33,371 nt of DNA from Chloroflexi bacterium B3_Chlor. GTDB taxonomy: Bacteria; Chloroflexota; Anaerolineae; UBA7937; B3-Chlor. The stretch is from positions 1-33,371 of the forward strand of contig NJBK01000036.1 in the NCBI GenBank assembly GCA_005223035.1. The letters are read 5' to 3'. Position numbers and translations under genes: made by a program. Below are positions 1-9,912 of the stretch, one piece after another. The notes under the pieces are model-generated. The model did not search any database, was not told the origin of the DNA, and was given only the letters and a program-made list of their open reading frames with translations. Position 1 is the stretch's first letter. Each line of letters starts with the position of its first letter.

Positions 1-126
1 CGCCAATCCCTTGAAACTCAATACCTTCGTCATGGCCGAAGTCAACGTGGTCTTGCCATGATCTACATGCCCTATCGTGCCCACATTCACATGAGGCTTG
101 TCCCTTACGAACTTCTTCTTTGCCAT
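1..126 (-). CDS. tuf: Elongation factor Tu, N-terminal fragment (runs off the window)
   Basis: EF-Tu is the GTPase that brings aminoacyl-tRNA to the ribosome. The 42 visible codons begin [20 protein letters not shown] and contain the P-loop GHVDHGKTT, which is diagnostic of EF-Tu. The ATG at 126 follows a strong AGGAGG about 8 nt upstream. The rest of the gene lies beyond position 1. It is the last visible gene of the rpsL-rpsG-fusA-tuf series, separated from fusA by 121 bp that contain a hairpin. No promoter of its own was recognised, so cotranscription with fusA is the simplest reading. Confidence 0.95.
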   Translation of the reverse strand, partial: MAKKKFVRDKPHVNVGTIGHVDHGKTTLTSAMTKVLSFKGLA

Positions 127-196
127 TCAGTCAGTCCTCCTTCTCTGACGAAACGGTTAGCCGCTTCTTACAGGTGATCTGAGCCCCTCGCGACGC

Positions 197-217
197 ACAG
201 CTGATTAGATCAGCTGT
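197..217 (-). other. Perfect 8-bp hairpin in the fusA-tuf gap
   Basis: Arms ACAGCTGA and TCAGCTGT are separated by a 5-nt loop. On the transcribed (minus) strand no T-run follows, so this is not a standard intrinsic terminator. It may be an mRNA processing or stability element between fusA and tuf. Function is inferred only. Confidence 0.5.
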
Positions 218-247
218 CCTTGTCCACCAGCGTCGATTCGATATCCC

Positions 248-2299
248 CTAGCTCAATCCAGCGTCTACTTCCGCGTAGTAATCGAACTCCATGGTAAAAG
301 TTCCCCGGCCCTGAGTCAGCGAACGTAAGCCTGTGGCGTAGCCAAACATCTCGGCCAACGGGGCATGAGCGCGCACGGCCTGAAGTGTGTCCTGGGCTTC
401 CATGCCTTCTATCTGCGCCCGCCTTGAGTTAAGGTCGCCAATGACCTCGCCGACAGACTCCTCAGGTACCACCACCTCCACTTTCATGATCGGTTCCAGC
501 AGAACCGGGTTAGCTCTTTGTACACCGTTCCTCAAGGCCATCGAGCCCGCGATCTTGAAGGACAGCGACGAGGAATCCTCCTTGTGGAAAGAGCCGTCCA
601 CTAACCTGACTCTAACGTCCACCACGGGATAACCGGCGAGTACCCCACTCTCCATGGATTCTCGCACCCCCTGATCGACGGCCGGGATGTACTCTTTGGG
701 GATCACGCCGTTGGACGTCTCATCCACGAAGATGTACCCTTCTCCCTTTGTCAAAGGTTCCAGTTCCAGCCAAACGTGCCCGTATTGGCCGTGTCCGCCT
801 GTCTGCCGAACGAAGCGACCTTCCGTACGGACAGGTGTAGTGATGGTCTCCCGGTAGGACACTTGGGGCTTCCCCACGTTGGCTGACACCCGAAACTCGC
901 GTAGCATGCGGTCTACCAGAACCTCCAGGTGCAGCTCACCCATGCCGGAGATCAAGGTCTGACCCGTATCCTTGTCAACGCGAACCTGAAAGGTTGGATC
1001 CTCCTCTGCTAGGCGGTCCAAAGTTTCTTTCATCTTCTGCTGGTCCGCCTGAGTGCGAGGCTCAATGGCTACGGAAATCACTGGCTCGGGGAACTTTATG
1101 GACTCCAAGATGATGGGAGCGCTCGGGTCGCACAGGGTATCCCCGGTAAAGGTGTGCTTCAGGCCGATCACGGCTGCTATGTCGCCCGCATATACGACCT
1201 GGATATCCTCTCGATGGTTGGCATGCATGCGGAGAAGGCGTCCCGCTCGTTCCTTACGCTCTTTGGTCGAGTTCAGCATACGGGAGCCAGTTGCGAGTGT
1301 GCCCGAATATACTCTCACATACACCAGTCGGCCAACATAGGGATCGGACGCGATCTTGAATGCCAACGCGGAGAAGGGGCCTTCTTCCTCAACAGGACGC
1401 GTCTCGTTCTCGCCGCTCTCGGGATTGATTCCTTCGACGGGTGGCACATCCAGGGGTGAAGGAAGATAGTGAATCACAGCGTCTAGGATAGGCTGGATCG
1501 CCTTATTGCGCAGGGCGGAGCCGCAGAGCACGGGGACGAGCTTTGACTCAAGAGTCGCCTGTCGCAAGGCTCGCCGTATTTCCTGGATAGAGATCTCCTT
1601 ACCCTCCAGGAAGTTCACCGCCAATGTGTCGTCTGTCTCAGCTACTTTTTCCAGCATGATTTCGCGACATCTGGCCGCTTCTTCCTGGAGGCCAGTCGGC
1701 AGCTCCATTTCCTCCTGGCGAGTTCCCATTTCGTCGGCATAGACCAGAGCTTTGCCGGTCATGAGATCAACAACTCCTTCGAACTGCTCCTCCTTGCCGA
1801 TGGGGATCTGTATCGCCACTGGGCGAGCTCCCAGGTGCTTCTCAATCATTTCTATTGCGTGCCAAAAGTCAGCTCCTGGGCGATCCATCTTGTTGATGAA
1901 ACAGATGCGCGGTACACCGAAGCGATCGGCCTGATGCCAAACCGTCTCAGACTGTGGCTCGACTCCAGCCACCGCGTCTAGCACAACGATCCCTCCGTCC
2001 AAGACCCGGAGGGAGCGCTGTACCTCTACTGTGAAATCTATGTGTCCAGGCGTATCTATGATATTGATCTGATGATCCAGCCAGTAGCTACTGGTGGCGG
2101 CAGCCGTAATAGTGATTCCTCGCTCCCGCTCCTGAGCCATCCAATCCATGGTAGTAGTGCCATAGTGCACTTCCCCCATGCGATGGATCTTTTGGGTATA
2201 GAAGAGTATACGCTCCGTGATCGTCGTCTTACCGGCGTCTATGTGGGCAATTATGCCGATGTTTCTTGTCCTCGCCAACGGGTAATCGCGAGGCATCAT
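248..2299 (-). CDS. fusA: Elongation factor G
   Basis: EF-G is the GTPase that drives ribosomal translocation and, with RRF, ribosome recycling. The 683-residue product is close to the family length of about 690-700. GTPase motifs are intact: AHIDAGKT (18-25), RGITIT (60-65), DTPGH (82-86) and NKMD (136-139). The later domains follow in order, including the domain IV/V region near the end ([14 protein letters not shown]). The start is ATG-ATG at 2299, preceded by a GGGGGT-type ribosome site just beyond the rpsG stop. Only 9 bp separate it from rpsG, so the two are surely cotranscribed. Position in the str cluster favours the housekeeping EF-G over EF-G2 or a tetracycline-resistance paralogue. 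Confidence 0.97.
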   Translation of the reverse strand: MMPRDYPLARTRNIGIIAHIDAGKTTITERILFYTQKIHRMGEVHYGTTTMDWMAQERERGITITAAATSSYWLDHQINIIDTPGHIDFTVEVQRSLRVLDGGIVVLDAVAGVEPQSETVWHQADRFGVPRICFINKMDRPGADFWHAIEMIEKHLGARPVAIQIPIGKEEQFEGVVDLMTGKALVYADEMGTRQEEMELPTGLQEEAARCREIMLEKVAETDDTLAVNFLEGKEISIQEIRRALRQATLESKLVPVLCGSALRNKAIQPILDAVIHYLPSPLDVPPVEGINPESGENETRPVEEEGPFSALAFKIASDPYVGRLVYVRVYSGTLATGSRMLNSTKERKERAGRLLRMHANHREDIQVVYAGDIAAVIGLKHTFTGDTLCDPSAPIILESIKFPEPVISVAIEPRTQADQQKMKETLDRLAEEDPTFQVRVDKDTGQTLISGMGELHLEVLVDRMLREFRVSANVGKPQVSYRETITTPVRTEGRFVRQTGGHGQYGHVWLELEPLTKGEGYIFVDETSNGVIPKEYIPAVDQGVRESMESGVLAGYPVVDVRVRLVDGSFHKEDSSSLSFKIAGSMALRNGVQRANPVLLEPIMKVEVVVPEESVGEVIGDLNSRRAQIEGMEAQDTLQAVRAHAPLAEMFGYATGLRSLTQGRGTFTMEFDYYAEVDAGLS

Positions 2300-2308
2300 G
2301 AACCCCCA

Positions 2309-2779
2309 TCACCAACGATAATGGGCGAAGGCTCTGTTTGCTTCCGCCATTTTGTGGGTATCTTCCTTCTTCTTGACCGTCGTTCCGGTGTTCCTGGCAG
2401 CATCCATGAGTTCATCGGCCAATCTCTCGGCCATTGGTCTGCCCTTGCGGGCCTGCGCGGAGAGAATGAGCCACCGTATCGCCAAGGAAGTGCGCCGTTC
2501 CGGTCGCACCTCAATAGGTATCTGATAGGTTGCCCCGCCTACGCGCCGAGAGCGCACCTCCAACGCAGGTGTGGCGTTGTCCACCGCTTGACGGAAAACC
2601 TCCAATGAGTCCCTATGGGTCCGTTCTTCAATGATGTCTAGGGCGTCATACATGATTCTGGCAGCCACGCTCTTCTTTCCCCGTTGCATCAAACGAGTGA
2701 TGAATCTGGCCACCAATTCGCTACCGTACTCAGGATCCGGTTCCACTTCTCTGCGTGGTGGTCTATAACGCCTCGGCAT
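2309..2779 (-). CDS. rpsG: 30S ribosomal protein S7
   Basis: S7 nucleates assembly of the 30S head by binding the 3' domain of 16S rRNA and contacts E-site tRNA. The 156-residue product starts [12 protein letters not shown] and carries typical S7 segments ([54 protein letters not shown]). The ATG at 2779 has GGAGGG 6 nt upstream. It is tightly followed by fusA. It is separated from rpsL by an unusually long 314-bp gap holding two possible RNA structures, so expression may be set apart from rpsL. In E. coli S7 is the translational repressor of this operon; whether that holds here is unknown. Confidence 0.97.
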   Translation of the reverse strand: MPRRYRPPRREVEPDPEYGSELVARFITRLMQRGKKSVAARIMYDALDIIEERTHRDSLEVFRQAVDNATPALEVRSRRVGGATYQIPIEVRPERRTSLAIRWLILSAQARKGRPMAERLADELMDAARNTGTTVKKKEDTHKMAEANRAFAHYRW

Positions 2780-2809
2780 CTGTTCCCTCCAATCACCTTA
2801 CAAAAACAT

Positions 2810-2854
2810 GGGGCCGAGGGCTATCGCACAGTGAACCTGCAAAGCCCTCGCCCC
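2810..2854 (-). promoter_or_regulatory. 12-bp hairpin upstream of rpsG
   Basis: GGGG-C-CGAGGGCT pairs with AGCCCTCGCCCC with a single bulged C, closing a 20-nt loop. It ends roughly 30 nt before the rpsG start on the transcript. The location fits an autoregulatory ribosomal-protein binding site or an mRNA stabiliser. No downstream T-run exists, so it is not a terminator. Function is inferred. Confidence 0.45.
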
Positions 2855-2966
2855 CTCCGTCCAGCCCTTGGCTAGCCGCGGGCTATCCTGGGGGGCACCT
2901 TCTCGTGAATGTCTGACCCTTCTCTTCAGAAGATGATTTGAAAATGGGCACTTAGTCGTGACATTC

Positions 2967-3000
2967 AAAAAGACTAGTCAGTTGAGAGTTCTAGTCCTTT
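2967..3000 (-). terminator. Weak terminator-like hairpin between rpsL and rpsG
   Basis: On the minus strand GACTAG, 13 nt and CTAGTC are followed directly by TTTTT. The stem is only 6 bp (9 with one bulge) and AT-balanced, so termination would be partial at best. It could attenuate read-through from rpsL into rpsG-fusA-tuf. Confidence 0.35.
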
Positions 3001-3093
3001 CGAAAGCCTCCTCAGCAGGCACGATCCTTGCTTGAAGTCGTACCTTGATTCCCTGTCAACAGAGACGCTCCAAGAGCATCTCAACGGGATGCT

Positions 3094-3519
3094 TCAAATC
3101 CTTTTCTTCGGACGCCTTGTGCCGTATTTGGACCGTCCGCGCATCCGTCCCTCAACACCAGAGGCATCCAAAGCACCGCGGACGATATGGTAACGAACGC
3201 CTGGCAAATCCTTTACGCGGCCTCCGCGGACCAAGACCACAGAGTGCTCTTGGAGGCCATGGCCCTCACCAGGGATATATGCTGTCACCTCGATACCATT
3301 GGTTAGCCTTACCCTTGCTATCTTGCGCAGTGCCGAATTGGGTTTCTTGGGCGTCATTGTCCTCACTAGTGTACAGACGCCTCGCTTTTGAGGAGACCCT
3401 TTGTCATCCCTCACCGTCTTTTGGCGAAGGGCGTTATGTCTGAAGCGCAGCGCTGGAGCCGAGCTCCTTTTCCTCTTTGTCTTTCGACCTTTCTTGACCA
3501 ACTGATTGACGGTGGGCAA
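3094..3519 (-). CDS. rpsL: 30S ribosomal protein S12
   Basis: S12 sits at the decoding centre of the 30S subunit. The 141-residue product matches the long form of S12, with about 15 extra residues after position 20 compared with the 124-residue E. coli protein. Conserved blocks [11 protein letters not shown] and [14 protein letters not shown] are intact, including both lysines whose mutation gives streptomycin resistance, so a sensitive-type sequence is predicted. The start is TTG at 3519, since only this gives the canonical N-terminus MPTVNQL; GGAGAGG lies 5 nt upstream. It has its own strong promoter at the end of rpoB and a leader containing a hairpin. Confidence 0.97.
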   Translation of the reverse strand: MPTVNQLVKKGRKTKRKRSSAPALRFRHNALRQKTVRDDKGSPQKRGVCTLVRTMTPKKPNSALRKIARVRLTNGIEVTAYIPGEGHGLQEHSVVLVRGGRVKDLPGVRYHIVRGALDASGVEGRMRGRSKYGTRRPKKRI

Positions 3520-3536
3520 CGTTACCTCTCCTGCTG

Positions 3537-3561
3537 CTCGTCAGGGAAAGTCACTGACGAG
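3537..3561 (-). promoter_or_regulatory. 8-bp hairpin in the rpsL leader
   Basis: Arms CTCGTCAG and CTGACGAG form a perfect stem with a 9-nt loop. It lies in the predicted 75-nt rpsL leader, immediately upstream of the ribosome binding site. It may mask or expose that site or protect the 5' end. Role inferred. Confidence 0.45.
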
Positions 3562-3600
3562 TTGGTGGATTGGGTGGTATGTTTCAATGAGCAAATAGTA

Positions 3601-3629
3601 ATTGTACCACATTTCCCATTGAACGTCAA
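3601..3629 (-). promoter_or_regulatory. Sigma-70 promoter for rpsL
   Basis: TTGACG-N17-TACAAT with an extended -10 TGG. The -35 box overlaps the rpoB stop codon (3626-3628). Predicted start of transcription is near 3594, giving a leader of about 75 nt. It makes rpsL onward an independent transcription unit. Confidence 0.75.
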
Positions 3630-6600
3630 ATCCGCAATTCACTTGGAAACCCCGGTTCCAGGCGCAGACGCGAATCCTTGTCCCTACTGTCATCCTTGCC
3701 GAACTCGGAGCGCTTACCATTCTCGTCTATGACCTCCACCAAAAGTCCAAGGCTCTGCAATTCCTTGACCAACACCCGGAAGGATTCTGGCACGCCCGGC
3801 TGGCCGTGTTTCTGACCCTTGACGATTGCCTGATACGTCTGCACCCTACCCGTTACATCGTCTGATTTGACGGTCAGCATCTCCTGTAACATGTGAGCGG
3901 CGCCGTAAGCTTCCAGCGCCCAAACCTCCATCTCCCCAAAGCGCTGCCCACCAAACTGCGCCTTGCCTCCCAGCGGTTGCTGTGTTACCAACGAATAGGG
4001 ACCTGTGGATCGGGCATGGACCTTGTCTTCCACCAGATGAGCAAGCTTCATCATATTGATCATTCCCACGGTCACCGGATGATCGAATGGTTCGCCTCTC
4101 TTTCCATCGTAGAGAATCATCTTGCCCCACGTTGGAACGGGCTGGCCGGTCTCCAAGCTTACTTGCTCAGCCCGGTGTTCTAGCTCCTTGTCCTCAACCT
4201 CACCTGCGGGGTAGTCAAGCTCCTCCATCCACAATCGCAGGCACACATGGTGGGCCAGCATGTCCGCCCTTTGCCTCTCTGGTAAGGGGCGAGTGTCATC
4301 CTCGAACACCAACACTTCATCCGGATTGTATCCCAGTTGTCTCAATGTGTATTGCAGGACGCTGCGACGAGCATATCTCCGGTCGGACATGATGGCTTCT
4401 GGGTCATACCCTTCATCCTGCAGCAGATGGATGAGGTACAGGATGCGGGCTTCCGCATCATCATGCAAATCCTCAAGCTCATACCCTTCATCTCTCAACC
4501 ACTGCCAGGCCTCTTCAGTTACTTTGTTCCAGGCCCAATCGATCAACCAGGCTCGGGCCAACTCGGCGATGATCTCTTTCTCATCAGCACCGTCGAAGAC
4601 GGGTGATATCGCCTTGAACCCTAACCGGTCCGCAGCCCAGCCAAGATGTGTTTCCAAGATTTGCCCTATATTCATACGGCTGGGGACACCCAGAGGGTTG
4701 AGGATAATCTGAATGGGAGTGCCATCGGCCATGAAGGGCATGTCTTCAATGGGAACGACCTTGGAGATGACGCCCTTGTTGCCGTGGCGCCCGGCCATCT
4801 TGTCCCCCTCGGTCACCTTAGATAGGTGAGCAGTGCTAACCCGAACCAGCCTCTCTACGCCAGCGGGGAGATCATGGCTGTCTTCGCGCATGAAGGTTCG
4901 GACGTCAACGACCTTGCCCCTCTCGCCATGAGGCAGGCGTAGTGACGAGTCCTTGACCTCTCTGGCTTTCTCACCAAAGATGGCGCGCAGCAGTTTCTCC
5001 TCCGGGGTCAAATCGGTCTCGCCCTTAGGGGTTATCTTGCCAACGAGGACATCTCCGGGCTTGACTTCAGCGCCAACACAGATAACGCCGTCTTCATCCA
5101 GGTTCTTCAATGCCTCTTCACCCACGTTGGGGATGTCGCGTGTTATCTCCTCTGGCCCAAGCTTGGTGCTCCGTGCTTGTATCTCATGCTTCTCGATGTG
5201 TACCGAAGAGTACTTGTCATCACGTACCAGATTCTCGCTGATAACCACGGCATCCTCGAAGTTATGTCCCTCCCAGGAGAGGAAGGCTACCAGCACGTTC
5301 TGGCCCAGTGCCAACTCTCCCTCGTCAGTGGAGGAGCTGTCGGCAAGAACATCTCCTTTCTGTACATAGTCTCCCTTGCTGACGATGGGACGTTGATCTA
5401 TGCAAGTTCCTTGGTTCGAGCGATCATATCGCCGTAACTCGTAGGTTTGATCGCCGTCATTGCCTCTTACTACTATTCTCTGCGAAGTGACGGCCACTAC
5501 TTTGCCGGCTTCCCGTGCCGCCAACACCTGACCTGAGTCGAGAGCCGCTTGACGTTCTATGCCGGTGCCCACTATGGGTGATTCCGGTATCACCAGAGGC
5601 ACTGCCTGCCGCTGCATGTTGGAACCCATCAAGGCTCGGTTGGCATCATCATGCTCCAGGAAGGGGATGAGAGCGGCTGACACGCTGACGATCTGCTTGG
5701 GCGAGACATCGATGAAGTCTACTTCCTCGACAGCCTCGATGAGGTAGTCCCCCCGGCTTCGCGTTGAGACTCGATCCTCTATCAACTGGCCCTTTTCATC
5801 CAACTTCGCGTTGGCCTGAGCGATGACGTGCTTCTCCTCCTCATCGGCTGGCATGTACACTATCTCGCTAGTAGTGATGGGACGAATGGCCACTTCTTCT
5901 AGGGGGAGTTCAACTATCAGTTCCGCCAGCGCAGGACTGATCATGGTTCCGGACTCGGCTATTACCTCACCGGATTCAGGATCCGTTACATCCTCGCGCA
6001 GGGTCTTCCCCAGCAACTCGTGAAAGTCGTTGGTTACTGCATTGATCACCTTCCGGTACGGGGTTTCAATGAAGCCATATTCGTTGATCTCCGCGTACGT
6101 AGCCAGAGAGCCGATGAGACCAATGTTCGGACCCTCAGGGGTCTCTATCGGGCAAATGCGCCCATAGTGGCTGTCATGCACGTCCCGGACATCGAACCCT
6201 GCTCTCTCTCGCCGCAACCCTCCGGGTCCCAAGGCGGACAGACGTCGCTTATGGGTCAGTTCGGCCAAGGGGTTAGTCTGATCCATGAATTGGGAGAGTT
6301 GGCTGCCACCGAAGAACTCTCTGACCGCGGCTACGACGGGTCTGATATTGATGAGGGTGAGGGGGGTGATCTGAGACGGGTCTCTCGTGCTCATGCGCTC
6401 TCGCACGACCCGTTCCATACGGAGGAACCCAACGCGTAGCTGATTCTGGATTAGCTCGCCAACGGTTTTCACCCTTCTGTTACCCAGGTCATCTATGTCG
6501 TCAGGACCGTCAATGCCGTTGTTGATCAGGATCATGCGTTCCACCACCTTGACTAGGTCCATTTTCGTTAGGGTGAGTTGGTCAAGGGGGAAGGACAAAC

Positions 6601-7597
6601 CCAACCTCTTATTGAGCTTATACCGTCCCACCTTAGCCAGATCGTACCGGCGTGGGCTGAAGAGAAGGGATTCGAGGTGTTTCTTGGCATTGTCCAGATT
6701 GGGAGGGTCGCCGGGACGCATTCTACGGAAGAACTCCACGACTGCCTCCTCAGGAGTCTTGGTGGGATCTTTCTCGATGGTGGCTTCTATGTAGCCTCGC
6801 TCCGGCATGTTGTCACTGCGCTCGAAAAGGGCGCGGAGTTCCTCGTCACTGCCCTCCCGCAGGACATCATCCATAGGATCGTCTGTATCTGTGGATATGG
6901 CGGCCAGAGCACGTACGAGGACGGTGACCGGTATCTTTCGTTTGCGATCTATCTTCACCGATATGACGTTCTTCTTGGTAGTTTCGAACTCCAGCCATGC
7001 CCCTCTGGAGGGGATCAATTTGGCCATGCATAACTGCCTGCCGGTCTTCCTATCCTCCTCCACGGTGAAGAAGATCCCCGAGGAACGGATAAGCTGGCTA
7101 ACCACGACCCTCTCGGCGCCGTTGACGATGAATGTGGCGTTGTTGGTCATGAGGGGGAAGTTGCCCATGTAGGCATCTTGTTCCAGCCGCTCGCCTTGCT
7201 CGTTGACCAACGCAGCCCTAATGTGAAGAGGCGCTGAATAGGTCATGTCCATGATGCGACATTCTTGCTCGGTGTGCGGTGGGTCTTCAAACCGGTACTC
7301 GAGCAACTCAAGGCTCATCTTGCCGTTGTAGCTCTCGATGGGGAATGTCTCATCAAACAACTGGCGGAGTCCTTGCTCCGAGAACCACCGGAACGATTCC
7401 AATTGAACGTCAATAAGGCGCGGCAGGGGGTGAGTGTCGGCGATGCGGGCGTAACTCTTGCGCCTGTTGCTGGTTCCCCCCGACGAGGAGGTTGTAGGAG
7501 ACTCCAGATCAAATAGGGTTCTCTCCATTTCTGAACCCGGTCGTCGTGACTCGTCACGTTTGCGGCTGAGAGAAGAAGGCCCTCTATCTTTAGCCAT
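3626..7597 (-). CDS. rpoB: DNA-directed RNA polymerase subunit beta
   Basis: Beta subunit of RNA polymerase, forming one pincer and much of the active site. The product is 1323 residues. Landmarks include the rifampicin pocket (SQLSQFMDQ at 432-440, [13 protein letters not shown] from 448) with residues equivalent to E. coli D516, H526 and S531 all wild type, then [17 protein letters not shown], and near the end [29 protein letters not shown] written in the usual order. Residues about 1010-1157 are an insertion of roughly 125-130 residues where Bacillus and E. coli have a short linker. Start ATG at 7597 has GGAGGG 10 nt upstream. rpoC does not follow; rpsL does. Its own promoter lies at 7656-7684. 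Confidence 0.97.
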   Translation of the reverse strand: MAKDRGPSSLSRKRDESRRPGSEMERTLFDLESPTTSSSGGTSNRRKSYARIADTHPLPRLIDVQLESFRWFSEQGLRQLFDETFPIESYNGKMSLELLEYRFEDPPHTEQECRIMDMTYSAPLHIRAALVNEQGERLEQDAYMGNFPLMTNNATFIVNGAERVVVSQLIRSSGIFFTVEEDRKTGRQLCMAKLIPSRGAWLEFETTKKNVISVKIDRKRKIPVTVLVRALAAISTDTDDPMDDVLREGSDEELRALFERSDNMPERGYIEATIEKDPTKTPEEAVVEFFRRMRPGDPPNLDNAKKHLESLLFSPRRYDLAKVGRYKLNKRLGLSFPLDQLTLTKMDLVKVVERMILINNGIDGPDDIDDLGNRRVKTVGELIQNQLRVGFLRMERVVRERMSTRDPSQITPLTLINIRPVVAAVREFFGGSQLSQFMDQTNPLAELTHKRRLSALGPGGLRRERAGFDVRDVHDSHYGRICPIETPEGPNIGLIGSLATYAEINEYGFIETPYRKVINAVTNDFHELLGKTLREDVTDPESGEVIAESGTMISPALAELIVELPLEEVAIRPITTSEIVYMPADEEEKHVIAQANAKLDEKGQLIEDRVSTRSRGDYLIEAVEEVDFIDVSPKQIVSVSAALIPFLEHDDANRALMGSNMQRQAVPLVIPESPIVGTGIERQAALDSGQVLAAREAGKVVAVTSQRIVVRGNDGDQTYELRRYDRSNQGTCIDQRPIVSKGDYVQKGDVLADSSSTDEGELALGQNVLVAFLSWEGHNFEDAVVISENLVRDDKYSSVHIEKHEIQARSTKLGPEEITRDIPNVGEEALKNLDEDGVICVGAEVKPGDVLVGKITPKGETDLTPEEKLLRAIFGEKAREVKDSSLRLPHGERGKVVDVRTFMREDSHDLPAGVERLVRVSTAHLSKVTEGDKMAGRHGNKGVISKVVPIEDMPFMADGTPIQIILNPLGVPSRMNIGQILETHLGWAADRLGFKAISPVFDGADEKEIIAELARAWLIDWAWNKVTEEAWQWLRDEGYELEDLHDDAEARILYLIHLLQDEGYDPEAIMSDRRYARRSVLQYTLRQLGYNPDEVLVFEDDTRPLPERQRADMLAHHVCLRLWMEELDYPAGEVEDKELEHRAEQVSLETGQPVPTWGKMILYDGKRGEPFDHPVTVGMINMMKLAHLVEDKVHARSTGPYSLVTQQPLGGKAQFGGQRFGEMEVWALEAYGAAHMLQEMLTVKSDDVTGRVQTYQAIVKGQKHGQPGVPESFRVLVKELQSLGLLVEVIDENGKRSEFGKDDSRDKDSRLRLEPGFPSELRI

Positions 7598-7655
7598 TCA
7601 GATGTAGCCCTCCAGCTGTGTCATAAGAAGGGTGGTTCCATGACGCTAAAGTTAC

Positions 7656-7684
7656 AGTATAACACATTTCTTGTGATTTGTCAA
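7656..7684 (-). promoter_or_regulatory. Consensus sigma-70 promoter for rpoB
   Basis: TTGACA-N17-TATACT, a perfect -35 and a 5/6 -10 at ideal spacing. Transcription should begin near 7649, giving a leader of about 50 nt. This explains how rpoB is expressed without the usual rplJL genes upstream. Confidence 0.88.
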
Positions 7685-8112
7685 TATCGAGTAGTACTTG
7701 CGCCAAGACATCGTTACCAGGCCCCTCTGAATCCGTCAGTGACCATCTCGCCACCAGCCGACGGCCTACATCCAGTATGACCCGATCTGCCCGGCAACTA
7801 GATGTTGTGGCTTGAAATCGATGGAGCAGCTCTCTCCGCCCACGACGGTTCCCGTCAAGAGGCGTGGCGCTCCAAAGAGCCCAGAAAATTTAAGATTAGC
7901 AACGCTGTATCCCCAGCCGCCACAAGGTCACACAGCCACTCAGTCGGCGACATTTACCATCGGTCTCTCAGGCTCGCTTCGGCCTGGAGGATGACGCCTC
8001 GTTGCCGGTGCTGGGTTGCCACCATCTACATTCCGCCGGCAGCACGCGACCAAGTCATGTTGGCTGGCTACTCAAACCCTGCGCGGAGGGACGCATTGTT
8101 GACCACAACTGC
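7685..8112. other. Non-coding divergent region between rpoB and the glycosidase gene
   Basis: About 430 bp between the two divergent promoters. Short frames exist on the plus strand (for example 7812-7994) but lack ribosome sites and recognisable content. I see no tRNA, strong dyad or repeat. Confidence 0.6.
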
Positions 8113-8142
8113 TTGCGACCTGGCGTTCCCTCGAAGTATAAT
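8113..8142 (+). promoter_or_regulatory. Sigma-70 promoter for the glycosidase-GT39 pair
   Basis: TTGCGA-N18-TATAAT; the -10 is a perfect match. Transcription would start near 8149, 27 nt before the proposed GTG at 8176. Confidence 0.65.
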
Positions 8143-8175
8143 GACCAGGTCAATCGGGCGAAAGGACGTTTGCAG

Positions 8176-9912
8176 GTGTCGAGGAAGAGGAGAGCACTGT
8201 CTACTTTGATAGGCGTAATCCTGTCGCTGATCGTAGCTTTGTTCTTCGTGCGGGGTCTTGTCTCCGACACCTTGCGCAACTGGACAGGCGAGCAGCAGCT
8301 ACGCGAACAGATCAAGGGACTTGGAGCACTCTTACTAATAAGGGTGGAACGCCCTGCTCCAGTCGTTGAGCCGTACCTGCCCATCGCTCACACCGGGATG
8401 AACCCCTACGGAATCAACACTTTTCTGGAGCAAGAGGTGGATGATTGGAAGATCCATCGGACCCTGCGCCTGATCAGGGATGCCGGTTTCCAGTGGATCA
8501 GGCAGGAGTTTCCCTGGGAAGACATCGAGATCGAAGGCAAAGGAGTCTTTCGTGATCACCGCCAAGGCAGGGACATATCCTCCTGGGACAAGTATGACGA
8601 CATCGTCGACCTGGCTCAGGAATACGGGATAGAGATCATCGCTCGCCTGGACAACCCGCCAGCCTGGAGCCGAGCAGCAGGAAATGAGGCGGGGACCTTG
8701 GCCCCTCCCGATGACTACGATGACTACGGCGACTTCGTCCACGCTGTGGTCAGCCGATACAAGGGGCGGATCAAGTACTATCAGATCTGGAACGAGCCCA
8801 ATATCTACCCAGAATGGGGCGAGGGCCCCGTCGATCCCGAAGCTTATGCCGAACTCCTCACAGTGGGGTATACGCGGGCCAAGGAAGCGGACCCCGAGGT
8901 TGTGATCCTGAGTGCGGGGCTGGCACCTACGACGGAGATGACCGCCGAGAATCTTGCCGATCTGAGCTTCTTGCAGCGGATGTATGATGCTGGAGTGAAG
9001 GACTACTTCGATATTATGTCCGTGCAGGGATATGGGTTGTGGAACGGACCTACCGATCGGCGGGTGCACCCTAACCGGGCCAACTTCTCCCGCGTCCTGC
9101 TGATCCGCGAGTTGATGGTGCGTAATGGGGACGCTCATAAGCCTATTTGGGCATCGGAGGTGGGCTGGAACGCCTTACCCCGTGACTTTGACGGCTTTCC
9201 CCACTATGGGCGGGTCAGCGAGGAGTTGCAGGCTGAGTACTCTGCGTCGGCATATCGTCGCGCTCAGACAGAGTGGCCCTGGATGGGAGTAATGAGCTAT
9301 TGGTTCTTCAAACGGGCCAGCGATCATGAGAAGAACCAGGCTTTCTACTATTTCCGGATGATGGAGCCGGATTTCTATCCCCATCCGGTCTACGACGCGA
9401 TGAAAGAGCAGGCCGCCTCTCCTCCAATACTGGGCTTGGGTTATCATCAGCAGGATCACTGGGCCCTCCACTATGAAGGCGCCTGGCAAGAGGTGAACGA
9501 TGAGAGGGCCGTGCTGGGCAGTTACCGTGCCAGCGAGCAGGCCGGAGACGCCGTGAGCTTCACCTTCTGGGGGACCGATCTGGATCTGGTAGCAGTGCGT
9601 GACGGCGATTTGGGACGGTTGGAAGTCACCCTTGACGGGCGACACACGACGTTGGATCTCAACACCTCCAGGTCTGAGTATCAGGTTCGGGTGCCGCTAG
9701 CCAGCGGCTTGGCCGAGGGCGAGCATGAGGTGCGTCTGACGGTCGCTGAGTCACTAAGGGGCAACAGCCGGGTCGCCATTGATGGGCTTGTCGTACGCCG
9801 TAGCCCAACCTTCTATGTCCGGCGTAGCTTGGTCCTGTTGCTCTGCGTTCCTCTTGCCGTTGGCCTTTTCTGGGCCGTCCGTCGGCAGTGGCTGAGTCGA
9901 GGTTCCGTGTAG
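8176..9912 (+). CDS. Membrane-anchored TIM-barrel glycoside hydrolase-like protein
   Basis: Probably cleaves or modifies a surface or environmental polysaccharide; the substrate is unknown. The 578-residue product has an N-terminal membrane segment (about 10-28), a clan GH-A-like barrel (about 70-415) and a C-terminal jelly-roll-like region ending in a second membrane segment (about 546-570) with basic residues after it. WNEPN puts the acid/base glutamate at 207 and ASEVGWN puts the nucleophile at 328, a GH5/GH39-like pattern. The start is GTG at 8176: AAAGGA lies 9 nt upstream and the promoter 34 nt upstream, so the longer frame from 8002 is not used. Its stop overlaps the next start. Anchors at both ends would place the catalytic domain outside the cell. 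Confidence 0.8.
   Translation: MSRKRRALSTLIGVILSLIVALFFVRGLVSDTLRNWTGEQQLREQIKGLGALLLIRVERPAPVVEPYLPIAHTGMNPYGINTFLEQEVDDWKIHRTLRLIRDAGFQWIRQEFPWEDIEIEGKGVFRDHRQGRDISSWDKYDDIVDLAQEYGIEIIARLDNPPAWSRAAGNEAGTLAPPDDYDDYGDFVHAVVSRYKGRIKYYQIWNEPNIYPEWGEGPVDPEAYAELLTVGYTRAKEADPEVVILSAGLAPTTEMTAENLADLSFLQRMYDAGVKDYFDIMSVQGYGLWNGPTDRRVHPNRANFSRVLLIRELMVRNGDAHKPIWASEVGWNALPRDFDGFPHYGRVSEELQAEYSASAYRRAQTEWPWMGVMSYWFFKRASDHEKNQAFYYFRMMEPDFYPHPVYDAMKEQAASPPILGLGYHQQDHWALHYEGAWQEVNDERAVLGSYRASEQAGDAVSFTFWGTDLDLVAVRDGDLGRLEVTLDGRHTTLDLNTSRSEYQVRVPLASGLAEGEHEVRLTVAESLRGNSRVAIDGLVVRRSPTFYVRRSLVLLLCVPLAVGLFWAVRRQWLSRGSV

Larger units (their letters stand above)
2780..3093. other. 314-bp non-coding gap between rpsL and rpsG
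   Basis: No credible reading frame lies here. On the minus-strand transcript I see, in order: a 6-bp hairpin just after the rpsL stop (AGCATC/GATGCT, 3075-3093), a weak terminator-like structure (2967-3000), and a strong 12-bp hairpin (2810-2854) about 30 nt before rpsG. Neighbouring str-operon genes are usually only a few dozen bases apart. No convincing sigma-70 promoter was found within the gap. Confidence 0.7.

Noticed and set aside
2042..2608. A 188-residue plus-strand frame
   Set aside because: Antisense across the fusA/rpsG junction, both of which are certain genes.
3044..3060. TTGACA on the minus strand after rpsL as a possible rpsG promoter
   Set aside because: No acceptable -10 hexamer at 16-18 nt; kept out of the promoter list.
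7812..7994. A 60-residue plus-strand frame between rpoB and the glycosidase gene
   Set aside because: No promoter or ribosome site placed for it and no recognisable composition.
8335..9138. A 267-residue minus-strand frame
   Set aside because: Antisense to the glycosidase gene, with no ribosome site or domain content.
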